Shown: positions 1-8,982, counted from the stretch's first letter. The stretch: 64,000 bases of DNA from CAWFLT01 sp963816795 (GCA_963816795.1 CAWFLT010000017.1:496001-560000), one strand, 5' to 3'. Notes: a model not told the origin generated them from the letters alone. Numbers and translations are program-made.

Positions 1-2
1 AC

Positions 3-320
3 CGTGATCCCGAATTGCCTCCGCGCCAGGACCGGCCGTACGATCGCCAGCCGGTCGAACCCGAGCAACGCATCGAAATCGCGCCGGAGACGCGGTTCGG
101 CACGTTGTCACTGCGCATTCAGCCCGGCGACGCCGAGGTCCTGATCGACGGCGAACGCTGGACCACGACGCCCGGCGACAGCCGCATGAACATCCGGCTC
201 TCGGCCGGCCGCCACAAGATCGAGATCCGCAAGGACGGCTTCGAGCGCTATTCGGAAGAGATCGGCGTGCGCGAGAACATCACGTTCACGTTCAATGTCA
301 GCTTCAAGAAGAGGCAATGA
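3..320 (+). CDS. PEGA-domain protein, C-terminal part
   Basis: The reading frame is open to the left edge, so this is the 3' end of a longer gene. The visible ~105 residues hold one PEGA-type beta domain (LSLRIQPGDAEVLIDGERW, then GRHKIEIRKDGFERYSEEI), a small surface or periplasmic module often found at the C-terminus of kinases, secreted or envelope proteins in this phylum. A Pro/Arg/Gln-rich linker precedes it. The last codons, Arg-Gln-stop, lie inside the first unit of a GAGGCAAT repeat array, so the stop codon is supplied by the repeat. What the missing N-terminal part does cannot be told from here. Confidence 0.75.
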   Translation, partial: RDPELPPRQDRPYDRQPVEPEQRIEIAPETRFGTLSLRIQPGDAEVLIDGERWTTTPGDSRMNIRLSAGRHKIEIRKDGFERYSEEIGVRENITFTFNVSFKKRQ

Positions 321-411
321 GGCAATGAGACTGGCAATGAGGCAATGAGGCAATGGGGCAATCGAAGTTCATTGCCTCATTCGCCCATTGCCGCATTGCC
401 TCATTGCTGAA
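311..411. repeat. GAGGCAAT octamer array with inverted second half
   Basis: About six direct copies of the octamer GAGGCAAT (some GGGGCAAT) are followed, after a short spacer, by about four copies of the complement ATTGCCTC. Transcribed from either side, the two halves can pair into a long hairpin. It sits exactly between two converging genes and overlaps the stop codon of the left one, so a bidirectional terminator role is plausible (inference). A second copy with the same architecture lies at 38205-38337. Confidence 0.85.
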
Positions 412-415
412 GTCA

Positions 416-2078
416 CTACTTGTCGCTGAACACATAGTCCGTTTCGATCTTCTCGCCCTTGCCGGAATCGCTCGTAGTCGAGCGGATCGAAAATCTTGAT
501 CTGCTCTGCCGATCAGTGCCGCCGGCGGCCACTCCAGGCCGCCGAGCCGGCCGCTTGATTCAAATCGCGCGCGGAAGCCGCGATCCTCCTCCTGCTCGAA
601 GAGGAAGAATGGCCGCAGGCCGCGGCGTTGATAGTGCTCGACGGCGCGATCGAGCCAGGCCGCGTCGAGCATGTCCCAGATGATGGTCGGCCGGCCCGAG
701 TAGAAGCGCACGCTTCCGCTCTGCTGGGTCGTGAACACGACCGCATTCGGCGGAAGCTTGCGCGCGACGTACTCGCCGCCGTCGCGGAAGCGCCGCTCGA
801 GGTCGCGGAGTTCGAAGACCGCGCGGTCCTCGGCGATCGCCAGCCGGCTGCCCCCGAGTGCGACCGCGAGGAGCACGAGCGCGGCGAAGACGAGGCGCAG
901 GCGCGAGGCGAGCGACCGCCGTCGTCGCGCCTGCTGACGCCAGAACGAATAGGGCCGGATACGCGGGCAGCAGAAATCTCAAGAACCACCACGCGTCGAA
1001 CACCTGGTACGGGAGGTAGCAGGCGATCACCGTGAGCGCGAAGGCCAGCAGCCCCCATGCGGCGCGTCGCGACTCAGGGCGCGCGGCTGACGAACGGCGC
1101 AGCGAGCGCGACGAGGATGAATGGTGTCTCGGTCTCGACCAGCCACCGGGGATACCGTGCGAGATTCGGGCCCAGGTGATCGAGTGAGAAGAGCTGCGAG
1201 AAGCTGCCGTAGCCGGAGCTCAACGGTCCGCCGTACATCGCGTTCTGCAGCGCAAGCACGGCGACGAAAAAGGGGAATGCGCCCAACGCAAGCGCCACAG
1301 CTGGCGACGACGTACGTAGCGCGGCTCGGGCTGGAGCCGCGCTCGCTCGGCGGGCCGCAGGCGGCCCGCCCTACGACGTCGTCGTCCGTAGCGCGGCTCG
1401 GGTTGCGAGCCGCGATGGCGCGCCTCGCCACGATCCCCGCCATCACCAACCCCAGCGGCGCGAGGTTCGGGCGCATGAACAACGCGGCGCCGCTGAGCAC
1501 TCCGGTGAGCCACGCTCGGCGCGCGCTCGACGCGTCGAGCGCCAGGACCAGCGCTGCCGCCCACATTCCAGCGGCCGGCACGTCCGACATCGGCTGCACG
1601 ACCTGATAGAGGAAGGCTGGACTGGTCGCAAGGAGGATCGCGGCCAGCAGGCCGGCAGCCGCTCCGCCCAGGCGCCGGCCGATCAGGAACGTGCACCACA
1701 CGCCGAGCGCGCCGAAGAGCGGCACGACCCAGAACATCGCGGCCCGGCCGCCAATCAATCTCGCGAAGGCGAGCGACGCGGCGTATCCGGGCGGGCACAT
1801 CGGCACCGCGGCGATCGTCCCGCGCGGCGCCGCGACGTGACCGACCGGCACGGCCGTGTTCACGCGGTCGGGCCACGGCGCGTCCTCGACGATTGGCTGC
1901 GGATCGTGGACGCGGCCCTGGACAAACAGCTCGGCCTGATTGATGTGACAGTACGAATCGGGCCCCCGGCAACGTAGGTGCCCCAGATCAGCCCGACGAT
2001 CGCGGTGCCAATCGCCGCGATCGCGGCGATCGGCGCGCCTCGTCGCTCGAGCGCGCGCCAGATGGCCGCAACCATCAT
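416..2078 (-). pseudogene. GT39-like membrane glycosyltransferase, frame broken
   Basis: Fragments in different minus frames read in order as one polytopic membrane protein of the ArnT/PMT (GT39) type. They include an N-terminal membrane segment (AAIAAIGTAIVGLIWGTYVA), then AMFWVVPLFGALGVWCTFLI, then ALALGAFPFFVAVLALQN, then a soluble C-terminus ending near YVFSDK at 416. Such enzymes transfer sugar from polyprenyl-phosphate to an acceptor on the outer side of the membrane. The ATG overlaps the stop of the GT2 gene (ATGA), which would supply the lipid-linked sugar. At least four frame changes are present. One coincides with an inserted E1 repeat (1314-1414) that adds about 35 residues containing NPSRAT and SPSRAT before the frame shifts, so this copy may really be disrupted; the others may be sequence errors. 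Confidence 0.65.
1314..1414. repeat. E1 palindromic repeat inside the GT39-like gene
   Basis: Two E1 units (GTAGCGCGGCTC ... GAGCCGCG) flank a separate GC-rich palindrome (GGGCCGC..GCGGCCC). The same element is intergenic at 9048, 12728, 18183, 36582 and 58262. Here it lies within a coding sequence and a reading-frame change occurs at its edge. Confidence 0.8.
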
Positions 2079-2774
2079 CCCGCCGCGGATCGAGAAAACC
2101 GAAGCCGGATGAGCACCGCGATCGCGATCAGTCCGTCACGCCAGCCGATTTTCTTGCCGGCAGCGCGCGACCGCGGCGTGAATCGCGCGGGACGTTCGAG
2201 GATGCGATGGCCGGCGAGCAGCAGCCTCGCCGTGATCTCGGGCTCGATGTCGAAACGATCCGCCGTCAACGCGAGACCCCGGACGACGTCGGCCCGCATG
2301 ATCTTGTAGCAGGTCTCCATGTCCGTCAGCGCGGCGCCGTACAGCACATTCGTCAGCCAGGTCAGGAAGCGGTTCGCGGCGATCGTGAGCGGCGGAGCGT
2401 CCGGTCGTTTGTCGAGGAACCGCGATCCGTAGACCACCGCCGTTTCACCGTTCAGGATCGGCGTGACGAGACCCGCAAGTTGCGCCGGATCGAGCTCGAG
2501 GTCGGCGTCCTGAATCGCGATGACGCTGCCGCCAGCTCGTTGTGAACCCGAGCCGCAGCGCATGCCCCTTCCCGCGGTTCTCATCGACGTGGACGACGAT
2601 CAGTTCGCGATGCGCGATCGCCAGGCCGTCGAGGACGGCCTTCGTGCCGTCGCGCGATCCGTCGTTGACGACGATGATTTCCCGCGACGCCGGGAGATCG
2701 ATGGTGAAGAGGCGGTCGACGACCGCCGCGATCGTCGACGCCTCGTTGTAGGCCGGGACGATGATCGAGATCAA
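2075..2774 (-). CDS. GT2 family glycosyltransferase (polyprenyl-phosphate sugar synthase type)
   Basis: The product resembles dolichol/undecaprenyl-phosphate mannosyl- or glucosyltransferases, which charge a lipid carrier with a sugar from a nucleotide donor at the cytoplasmic membrane face. The N-terminus SIIVPAYNEASTIAAVVDRL is the GT-A donor fold; REIIVVNDGSRDGT and AIQDADLELDP carry the acidic metal and donor motifs, and YGSRFLDKRP follows. The proposed start is a TTG overlapping the stop of the upstream PQQ gene, and the stop overlaps the ATG of the GT39 gene, so the three are probably translationally coupled. One frame change near 2540 separates the N-terminal third from the rest; motifs continue across it. 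No C-terminal membrane segments are visible, so partners probably anchor the reaction. Confidence 0.8.
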
Positions 2775-4091
2775 CCGCCGATACAGTACAAGAACTTGTA
2801 TCCGCGCAGGTAGATCTCGTTGTCGACGAGTGCCGGTGAGGCGTCGAAGCCATCGGCCAGTTCGTTGACGGCGACGACCTCGAGGGTCGGCCCGTGTTTG
2901 ATCACGAGCGTCTTGCCCTCGCGGCCGGCGAAGTACACGCGGCCCGCCGCCCCGACCGGCGACGCGAAGACCTCCGGCACCGCCTCGAGCCGGACGGCCG
3001 AGTAGTGCGGTTTCCCCGTCTTGGCATCGACGGCTGACAGCAGGCCGTTGTTCGACTTCAGGAAGTAGAGGATGTTGTCGTAGAGGAGCGGCGACGGGAC
3101 ATATGGCGTGTCGCGGTCGAGCGTCCACGCCACCGAGGGCGTGCCCGTGATGTCGCCCTTCGCGTCGCTCAGCCGAATCGCCTTGAGGCTGTTGCCGCGA
3201 AACCCGCTCATCAGCCAGGCCATCGACCCATCGGAAATCGGCGTCGGAATCGGGTTCATCGTCAGGCCCGCGGTGAACCACACGACGTCGCCGGTTTCGA
3301 GGTCGTAGCTCTTGACCTGATTCATCGCCACCGTGATGACTTGCGGCCGGCCGTTGACGGGAACGATCAGGGGCATCGCCCACGAGTCGATCTCGGTCCG
3401 GTTCTGGCGCCAGACCTCCTGTCCGGTGCGCTTGTCGAAAGCGGCGACGAACGACTGCCCCTGATGATCCCACTGGACGACGAGGCGATTGCCGAAGAGC
3501 GCCGGCGTGCTGCCTTCGCCGAACGTGTTGCGCATCTTCTTGTCGCCGAGATCCTTCTCCCAGATGAGCTTCCCGTTCATGTCGTAGGCGTAGTAGCCGA
3601 ACGAGTCGAACGACGCGATCACGTGCTCGCCGTCGGTCGCGGCCGAGGCCGACGCCCAGGTGCCGTTCTCAGGATGCGACGCTTCGTGCGGTGCCTGTTC
3701 CTTGGCGACGCGCTCCCACAGGACTTTGCCGGTCTTCCGATCGAGCGCGAGGACGATGAACTTGTGCGGGACGAGTGGCTGACCGCCGCGCGCCGCGTGC
3801 ACCGCATCACCGGTCGATGCCAACCGGCACCGCTGACAGGACGAACACACGATCGCCCCAGACGACGGGTGACGCCGAGCCGCGGCCGGGAATCTCGACC
3901 TTCCACCGAATGTTCTTCGTCTCGCTCCATTCGGTCGGCGGGGTCGCGGTCTTCGAAAAGCCAGTGCCGTGCGGACCGCGCCACTGCGGCCAATAGCGTT
4001 CCCCAACCGGCGCCTGCCGCGCAGACGCGACCGCGCCGATCGCCAGGCCTGCCGCCATCGCAAGCACCGCCACGCTTCTCGCTGTCGTCAT
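2771..4091 (-). CDS. secreted PQQ-type beta-propeller repeat protein
   Basis: The start ATG at 4091 opens a signal peptide (ARSVAVLAMAAGLAIGAVAS), followed by YWPQWRGPHGTGFS, the usual opening of acidobacterial and planctomycete PQQ/BamB-like propellers. Blade signatures such as ALDRKTGKVLWER, AYDMNGKLIWEKDLGDKK, AFDKRTGQEVWR and SYDLETGDVVW recur through the chain. The family includes quinoprotein dehydrogenase-like and scaffold proteins; without catalytic residues I would not call it an enzyme. It is the first gene of a three-gene minus-strand unit with the two glycosyltransferases, with overlapping ends. A frame change near 3820 separates blade 1 from the rest. It ends KFLYCIGG. Confidence 0.8.
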
Positions 4092-4170
4092 CGTTTTTGC
4101 CCTTTGCCTTGTCTCTGTCTTCTGTCTTTTACTTGGGCCCTTGGCCCTGGGCCTTCCATCGTCCGAGGCG

Positions 4171-4629
4171 TCAGAGCGCGCCGAGGACCTCCTCCGCGTG
4201 TCCGTCCACCTTGACGTTGTCCCAGCGCCTGGCGACCTTCCCGTCGGGGCCAATCAAGTAGGTGGTCCGGACGATGCCCATGTATTTACGCCCGTATCGG
4301 GTTTTCTGTTGCCAGACGCCGTACTTCTCGGCGACCTCGTGGTCGGCGTCGGCGAGCAGGGGGAAGGTCAGGTCGTACTTGGCTGCGAACTTGGCCTTGC
4401 TCTTCTCGTCGAGGATGCTGACGCCGAGCACTTCGGCCTTCCCCTTGGTGAACTTCGGCAGATTGGCCTGAAACGCGCAGGACTCCGCGGTGCAGCCAGG
4501 GGTGTCGTCCTTCGGGTAGAAGTAGAGGATGACGGACCGGCCGGCGAAATCGCTGAGCGAGCGGGAGGCGCCGGTCTGGTCTTTCAACGTGAACGAGGGG
4601 GCTTTCTTACCGATATCGATCAGAGACAT
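4171..4629 (-). CDS. bcp: thioredoxin-dependent peroxiredoxin (Bcp/PrxQ)
   Basis: This 152-residue PrxQ-type peroxiredoxin reduces hydrogen and organic peroxides in the cytoplasm, with thioredoxin as the usual reductant. APSFTLKDQTG opens the thioredoxin fold. YFYPKDDTPGCTAESCAFQ holds the peroxidatic Cys and the resolving Cys five residues later, the atypical two-Cys arrangement of Bcp. The length and the C-terminal VRTTYLIGPDGKVARRW agree with the family. The gene is intact, in contrast to its neighbours, and faces a 23-bp repeat array upstream. Confidence 0.95.
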   Translation of the reverse strand: MSLIDIGKKAPSFTLKDQTGASRSLSDFAGRSVILYFYPKDDTPGCTAESCAFQANLPKFTKGKAEVLGVSILDEKSKAKFAAKYDLTFPLLADADHEVAEKYGVWQQKTRYGRKYMGIVRTTYLIGPDGKVARRWDNVKVDGHAEEVLGAL

Positions 4630-4658
4630 AGACTGAATCTTAGTGGTTCCGGGGGCCA

Positions 4659-4780
4659 GGACCTCGCGTGCTTTTCACGCCGGACCTCATGCGCGTTTCA
4701 CGCCGGACCTCAAGCGCTGTTCACCCCGGACCTCGCGTGCTGTTCACTCCGAACCTCATGCGCGTTTCACGCCGGACCTC
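4659..4780. repeat. 23-bp tandem repeat array (five units plus part)
   Basis: Five consecutive units of exactly 23 bp begin with GGACCTC and end with a TTTCAC- or GTTCAC-type tail, followed by a partial sixth. Only the 4-5 bases after GGACCTC and the two after TTTCAC vary. It lies between the diverging bcp and YdeI-like genes. The same unit recurs at 36440, 36681 and 42911. There are no spacers, so it is not a CRISPR array. Confidence 0.9.
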
Positions 4781-4820
4781 TGTGATCTACCATAGCCGCT
4801 GTCTTTGTCGGTGAGGTTTC

Positions 4821-5423
4821 ATGGCCACCCGAGATCCCCGTGTCGACGACTACATCGCTGCCGCGCCGCCGTTCGCGCGGCCGATCCTCAAACATCTGCG
4901 GAAGGTGGTCCACGCGGCGTGTCCGGGCGTCGAGGAGTCCATCAAGTGGCGGATGCCGGCCTTCACTTACAACGGCCAATTGATGTGCGGCATCGCGGCG
5001 TTCAAGTCCCACGCCACCTTCGGATTCTGGAAGGCGTCGCTACTGGTCGATCAGGGGTTCACCGAGGCCGCCGGCGAATCTCTCGGGCATTCGGGCCGCC
5101 TGACGTCGATGGCCGATTTGCCGCCGGACACGCGGCTCACCAAGATGGTGCGTGCTGCCGCGGCGCTGAATGAACAGGGGATCAACGTCAAACGCCCGAA
5201 GGCGCCGCCCAAGCCGGCGCCGAAGACGCCCGCTTACATGCTGGCGGCGCTGAAGAAGAACAAGAACGCGATCGCCGCCTGGAAGGCGTTCAGCCCCAGC
5301 CATCAGCGCGAGTACATCGAGTGGATCACCGAGGCCAAGACCGATGCGACCCGAGACCGTCGTCTCGCTCAAGCCGTCGTTTGGATGGCCGAAGGCAAAC
5401 CGAGGAACTGGAAGTACATGTAG
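4821..5423 (+). CDS. DUF1801 / YdeI-OmpD-associated family protein
   Basis: This 200-residue protein has two recognisable parts. The first is an N-terminal DUF1801-like region (ILKHLRKVVHAACPGVEESIKW, GQLMCGIAAFKSHATFGFW). The second is a C-terminal YdeI/OmpD-associated helical tail (YMLAALKKNKNAIAAWKAFS, SHQREYIEWITEAKTDATRDRR). The family is widespread, small and cytoplasmic; no reaction is established, and links to bacteriocin protection in enterobacteria are indirect. The frame is intact and nothing around it assigns a role. A 9-bp CTTCGTG array follows the stop codon. Confidence 0.85.
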   Translation: MATRDPRVDDYIAAAPPFARPILKHLRKVVHAACPGVEESIKWRMPAFTYNGQLMCGIAAFKSHATFGFWKASLLVDQGFTEAAGESLGHSGRLTSMADLPPDTRLTKMVRAAAALNEQGINVKRPKAPPKPAPKTPAYMLAALKKNKNAIAAWKAFSPSHQREYIEWITEAKTDATRDRRLAQAVVWMAEGKPRNWKYM

Positions 5424-5429
5424 ATCCGC

Positions 5430-5482
5430 CTTCGTGTTCTTCGTCCCCTTCGTGAGCTTCGTGCCCTTCGTGTTGAAAGATC
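5430..5482. repeat. 9-bp CTTCGTGNN array ending in TTGAAAGATC
   Basis: Five consecutive nonamers CTTCGTGNN end in TTGAAAGATC. The same array and the same terminal decamer recur at 39831-39883, and a palindromic version lies at 8091-8130. In the minus frame it would encode HEGHEAHEG-like peptides, which I regard as non-coding. Confidence 0.85.
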
Positions 5483-5500
5483 GTGATTGGAGAAGTCATC

Positions 5501-6865
5501 ATGTCCGCTGCCGTCGCTGCCGCTGTCAAAGACCTCGCCCCGACCTTCGCGGGCCGGCTGATCCAGCCGGCCGATCCGCTGTTCGACGAAGCCCGTCGCG
5601 TGCACAACGGCATGATCGACAAGCAGCCTGCCCTCGTGGCGCAATGCCGCGGCGCCGCGGACATCGCCGAGGCCGTACAGCTCGCGCGGAGGCTGAGCCT
5701 TGAAATCGCGGTGCGCGGCGGTGGCCACAACGTCGGCGGGCGCGGCACGCTCGACGCCGGCCTGGTCATCGACTTGTCGCTGATGAAAGGGATCCACGTC
5801 GATCCGAGAGCCCGGACCGCGCGGGTTCAGGGCGGCGCGCTCTGGCGGGAGTTCTTTCGCGAAGCGCAGCTGCACGGCCTCGCCACGACCGGCGGCGTGG
5901 TCGGCAGCACTGGTGTCGGCGGTCTCACGCTTGGCGGTGGCCTCGGCTGGCTGATGGCCCGCCATGGCATGGCACTCGACAACGTGCGGTCGATCGAAGT
6001 GGTGACCGCTGACGGCGCGGTGAAGCGTGCGGCGGCCGACGAGCATCCGGATCTCTATTGGGCGATGCGCGGCGGTGGCGGCAACTTCGGCGTCGCGGCG
6101 TCGTTCGAGTTCCAGGTGCATCCGGTCGGGCCGATGATTACGGGCGGCCTGGTCGCCCATCCGATCGCCACGGCCCGCGACGTGCTGCGGTTCTATCGTG
6201 AGCTCACGGCGTCGCTCTCCGACGACATGATGCTGGTGGGCGGGCTGCTGACCGCGCCGGACGGCGTGACGAAGATCGTCGCCATCATCGCGGGCCATTT
6301 TGGCCCGCTCGATGCCGGCGCCACCGACACGAGGAAAATCAAAGAGTTCGGCCAGCCGATCGTGGACGTGATCGGCCCCATGCCGTACACGGCGCTCAAC
6401 TCCATGCTCGACGGCGACTTCCCACGGGGCGCGCGCAATTACTGGAAATCACAGTTCCTGCCAGAGCTTTCGGACGCCGCGATCGACGCCCTCATCGAGT
6501 GCGCGCTGGGCTGCCCGTCTCCCAACAGCGCGATCGTGCTCGAGCATTTCCACGGCGCCGCCACGCGAGTCGCGCCGACCGCCACCGCCTACGCGCTCCG
6601 CTCAACCGGCTACAACCTGGTGATGGCCGGCCAATGGAAGGAACCGGCCGACGACGCGAAGTGCATCGCGTGGACACGCAACAGCCACGCTGCCCTCGAA
6701 TCCCATGCCGGCGCGATTCGATATCTGAACTACATCGGCCAGGACGAGACCGACTCCGCGCTAACGGCGGCTTACGGCCCCAATCTCTCGCGTCTTCGGG
6801 AGATCAAGAAGGCGTTTGATCCGGACAACGTGTTTCATCAGAACGTGAACATCAAACCGGTCTAA
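5501..6865 (+). CDS. FAD-linked oxidoreductase, BBE/PCMH type
   Basis: This protein belongs to the berberine-bridge / 6-hydroxynicotine oxidase family. The N-terminal FAD domain has IAVRGGGHNVGGRGTLDAGL, whose His is the usual covalent 8-alpha attachment site, and GSTGVGGLTLGGGLGWLMAR. The position of the second (cysteinyl) flavin link is not Cys here, so single attachment is likely. The C-terminal BBE segment (REIKKAFDPDNVFHQNVNI) is present. I choose the ATG at 5501 over an upstream GTG because GGAGA sits at the right distance and the upstream part is repeat. There is no signal peptide. The substrate is unknown; sugars, alkaloid-like amines or phenolics are all possible in this family. Confidence 0.9.
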   Translation: MSAAVAAAVKDLAPTFAGRLIQPADPLFDEARRVHNGMIDKQPALVAQCRGAADIAEAVQLARRLSLEIAVRGGGHNVGGRGTLDAGLVIDLSLMKGIHVDPRARTARVQGGALWREFFREAQLHGLATTGGVVGSTGVGGLTLGGGLGWLMARHGMALDNVRSIEVVTADGAVKRAAADEHPDLYWAMRGGGGNFGVAASFEFQVHPVGPMITGGLVAHPIATARDVLRFYRELTASLSDDMMLVGGLLTAPDGVTKIVAIIAGHFGPLDAGATDTRKIKEFGQPIVDVIGPMPYTALNSMLDGDFPRGARNYWKSQFLPELSDAAIDALIECALGCPSPNSAIVLEHFHGAATRVAPTATAYALRSTGYNLVMAGQWKEPADDAKCIAWTRNSHAALESHAGAIRYLNYIGQDETDSALTAAYGPNLSRLREIKKAFDPDNVFHQNVNIKPV

Positions 6866-8073
6866 GTCAGGCATTGGGCAATAGGGTCAGGCACTGGCTG
6901 TCTGCTGTCTATCGCCCGCGCCAGCCGTTCGATGTCGTCCTTGTCGTTATAGACCTGACACGAGACGCGCACCCACAATCGGCCGTGCGCGGCGTGGACG
7001 TGCACCTCGATGCGGTGGTCGAAGAGCAGCGCGTCGCGTAAGTGAGCGGCATCGTCGCTGGACGACCCGAGCGCCGCCGGCAGCGGTATCGTCACCATGA
7101 AGCCGATGTGGGACTCAGCCGCCGGCAACTCGACGTTCCACCGCGACGCGAGTGATTGCGCTGTGTGCCACGCGAGTCCGTGGTTGTAGGCCTGCACGGC
7201 GGCGAAGTCGAGCTCTCTGAGGAACGCCAGGCCAGCAGGCGCCGCCAGCCACGCCGAGGGATCGCGCGTGCCGACCCAATCGAACTCGGCCAGAAAGCCC
7301 TGGTCGAGACCCCACGAGATCACGGGCGGGTGAAGATCGGCCTGGCGCGAGGGGTCGGCCCATAGAAAGCCGCAGCTTCTCGGGGCGTGCGCCCATTTGT
7401 GCAGGTTGGCGACATACCAGTCGACCCGCAGCGAGGGAACGTCGAGCGGAACCATGCCGGGCGCATGTGCCGCATCAACCAGAACAGCGACGCCCCGCGC
7501 CCGACAGCGGGCCGCGATCGCGTGGATCGGCAGAACCAGCGCACTTTCCGACGAGACGTGGTCGATCACCGCGATACGCGTGCGCGGGCCGATCGCCTGG
7601 GTGATCTGTTCGATGAGCTGATCGGCATCGAAGCGAGGATAGGGCACCTGCACGACGCGAACCTGCGCGCTCCGTTCGCGCGCCACGAAGGTGACGATCC
7701 TCGCCGTCGCGCCGTAGGCGTGGTCGGTCACGAGCATCTCGTCGCCCGGCTCGAGCCGGAACGATCTCAGGACGGCGTTCACGCCGGTCGTCGCGTTGTC
7801 TACGAACACGACGTCGTCGCTGCGGGCGCCGATGAAGGCCGCGACATCCGCGGCCGCACGCCGAAGCCGCGTCGGCTCGGCCGATGGGATTCCGGCCAGA
7901 CGGGAGACGTCGCGGAGCAGGACCTGAGACGGCGCCCGTTCAACCTCGTCGCGGATCGCCTGCTGCGCCGCCAGGACCCGCCGCGGCGCCACGCCGACGG
8001 TGCCGTGGTTCAAGTACGTCACGTCCGGATCGAGCGGCCAGTGCGCGAGCATCGATTTTCCGAAGGGTGTCAT
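6862..8073 (-). CDS. class V aminotransferase (isopenicillin-N epimerase-like)
   Basis: This 403-residue PLP enzyme of fold type I has the opening DVTYLNHGTVGVAP, the phosphate-binding FVDNATTGVNAVLRSF, VLVDAAHAPG with the ring-binding Asp, and the Schiff-base Lys in VANLHKWAHAPRSCGFLW. The subgroup contains isopenicillin-N epimerases and cysteine desulfurase-like or kynureninase-like enzymes; actual reactions are diverse, and nothing nearby suggests antibiotic synthesis. Its last bases overlap the end of the converging FAD oxidase by four bases. The frame is intact. Confidence 0.88.
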   Translation of the reverse strand: MTPFGKSMLAHWPLDPDVTYLNHGTVGVAPRRVLAAQQAIRDEVERAPSQVLLRDVSRLAGIPSAEPTRLRRAAADVAAFIGARSDDVVFVDNATTGVNAVLRSFRLEPGDEMLVTDHAYGATARIVTFVARERSAQVRVVQVPYPRFDADQLIEQITQAIGPRTRIAVIDHVSSESALVLPIHAIAARCRARGVAVLVDAAHAPGMVPLDVPSLRVDWYVANLHKWAHAPRSCGFLWADPSRQADLHPPVISWGLDQGFLAEFDWVGTRDPSAWLAAPAGLAFLRELDFAAVQAYNHGLAWHTAQSLASRWNVELPAAESHIGFMVTIPLPAALGSSSDDAAHLRDALLFDHRIEVHVHAAHGRLWVRVSCQVYNDKDDIERLARAIDSRQPVPDPIAQCLT

Positions 8074-8090
8074 TGTCTAAGATCATTCAA

Positions 8091-8130
8091 CACGAAGGGC
8101 ACGAAGCACACGATCTTCGTGCCCTTCGTG
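8091..8130. repeat. perfect 16-bp inverted repeat of the CTTCGTG family
   Basis: CACGAAGGGCACGAAG is followed by an 8-base loop and its exact complement. It sits in the 73 bp between two diverging genes, just upstream of mocA, so it would form a hairpin in a 5' region, not at a gene end. Confidence 0.85.
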
Positions 8131-8146
8131 GTAAAAGCTCTTTCGG

Positions 8147-8737
8147 ATGCCTTCTGTCGCGATAGTCCCGGCCGCTGGTCGTGGTGAGCGGTTTGGCGGG
8201 ATGAAACTTGCCGCGCTGTTGAGTGGAGAGCCACTGCTCGCCCACACGTTGCGATCCCTGATCGACGGCGGCGTTGACTCGGTCGTGCTCGTCACGGCGC
8301 CGGGCTCTCAGCTCGTCCACCTGCCTGCCGTCTCTGACCAGCGCATTCGTCACGTGACCAATCCGGACCCGTCGCGCGGCATGTTTTCGTCGATTCAAGC
8401 CGGCCTCAACGAGGTGGACGGCAGTCCCATCCTGATCATGCCGGCCGACATGCCCTTCGTGCTGGCCGGGACGGTTGCGCTCGTGCTGGCGGCAGCACGC
8501 GACAACGACTGTATCGTCTCGCCCTGGCACGACGGCCGTGGCGGGCATCCGATCGCCGTGCCCGGCCGTCTACGGCCAAGAATCCTGGCCGCCGGTATCG
8601 ACGCGACGCTTGCGTCGGTGCTGGAGGAATGTGGCCTGCCGCGCAAGACGATCGACGTTACCGATGCCGGTATCTTGCGCGACGTGGATGTCGTGAGCGA
8701 CCTCACGAACGCGCCGCCTCCGTCGACAGATCAATAG
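8147..8737 (+). CDS. mocA: molybdenum cofactor cytidylyltransferase-like (MocA)
   Basis: This nucleotidyltransferase-fold protein of 196 residues opens with SVAIVPAAGRGERFGGMK, the NTP-binding loop shared by MobA and MocA. ILIMPADMPFV provides the metal-binding Asp. MocA-type enzymes add CMP to molybdopterin for xanthine-dehydrogenase-like hydroxylases. I choose MocA over MobA because xdhC, the accessory protein of the same hydroxylases, follows on the same strand. The hydroxylase subunits are not in the window. Its 3' end overlaps a small converging ORF. Confidence 0.8.
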   Translation: MPSVAIVPAAGRGERFGGMKLAALLSGEPLLAHTLRSLIDGGVDSVVLVTAPGSQLVHLPAVSDQRIRHVTNPDPSRGMFSSIQAGLNEVDGSPILIMPADMPFVLAGTVALVLAAARDNDCIVSPWHDGRGGHPIAVPGRLRPRILAAGIDATLASVLEECGLPRKTIDVTDAGILRDVDVVSDLTNAPPPSTDQ

Positions 8738-8982
8738 AGCAGGTAGGCAGTCGGCGGGATCGTGCAGTGCGGCGCGACGTTCACTGGGGGGCAGCGTGCC
8801 GGCAACTCGCGCCTCGGGCGCGGCGGCTCCGCAGGTATGGGCTGCCAGTCGACACCGCGCAGCAGGTTCAACTCTTCTGCCGACGCTGGCATCGCTGAGG
8901 GCGCCGGCGCATAAGCAGGACGAAGACACACGAGCGTGGCCAGCGATAAGACAATCGCGAGCGCCGCCACTTTCATGCGCAT
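8731..8982 (-). CDS. small putative secreted protein
   Basis: This 83-residue ORF has Met-Arg-Met-Lys followed by a hydrophobic stretch (VAALAIVLSLATLVCLRPAYA) that looks like a signal peptide or lipoprotein-like leader. A Pro/Arg-rich mature part with two Cys residues (ARCPPVNVAPHCTIPP) follows. I do not recognise a family. No clear ribosome site is seen, and it converges with mocA with a few bases of overlap. It could be a real short exported protein or a chance ORF; the signal-peptide shape is the main support. Confidence 0.45.
   Translation of the reverse strand: MRMKVAALAIVLSLATLVCLRPAYAPAPSAMPASAEELNLLRGVDWQPIPAEPPRPRRELPARCPPVNVAPHCTIPPTAYLLY

Noticed and set aside
4659..4780. CRISPR array
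   Set aside because: Repeats are directly tandem at 23 bp with no unique spacers and no cas genes nearby.
5326..5769. minus-strand ORF with HEGHEAHEG-like repeats
   Set aside because: It is only the translation of the CTTCGTG repeat array and runs antisense into the FAD oxidase gene.
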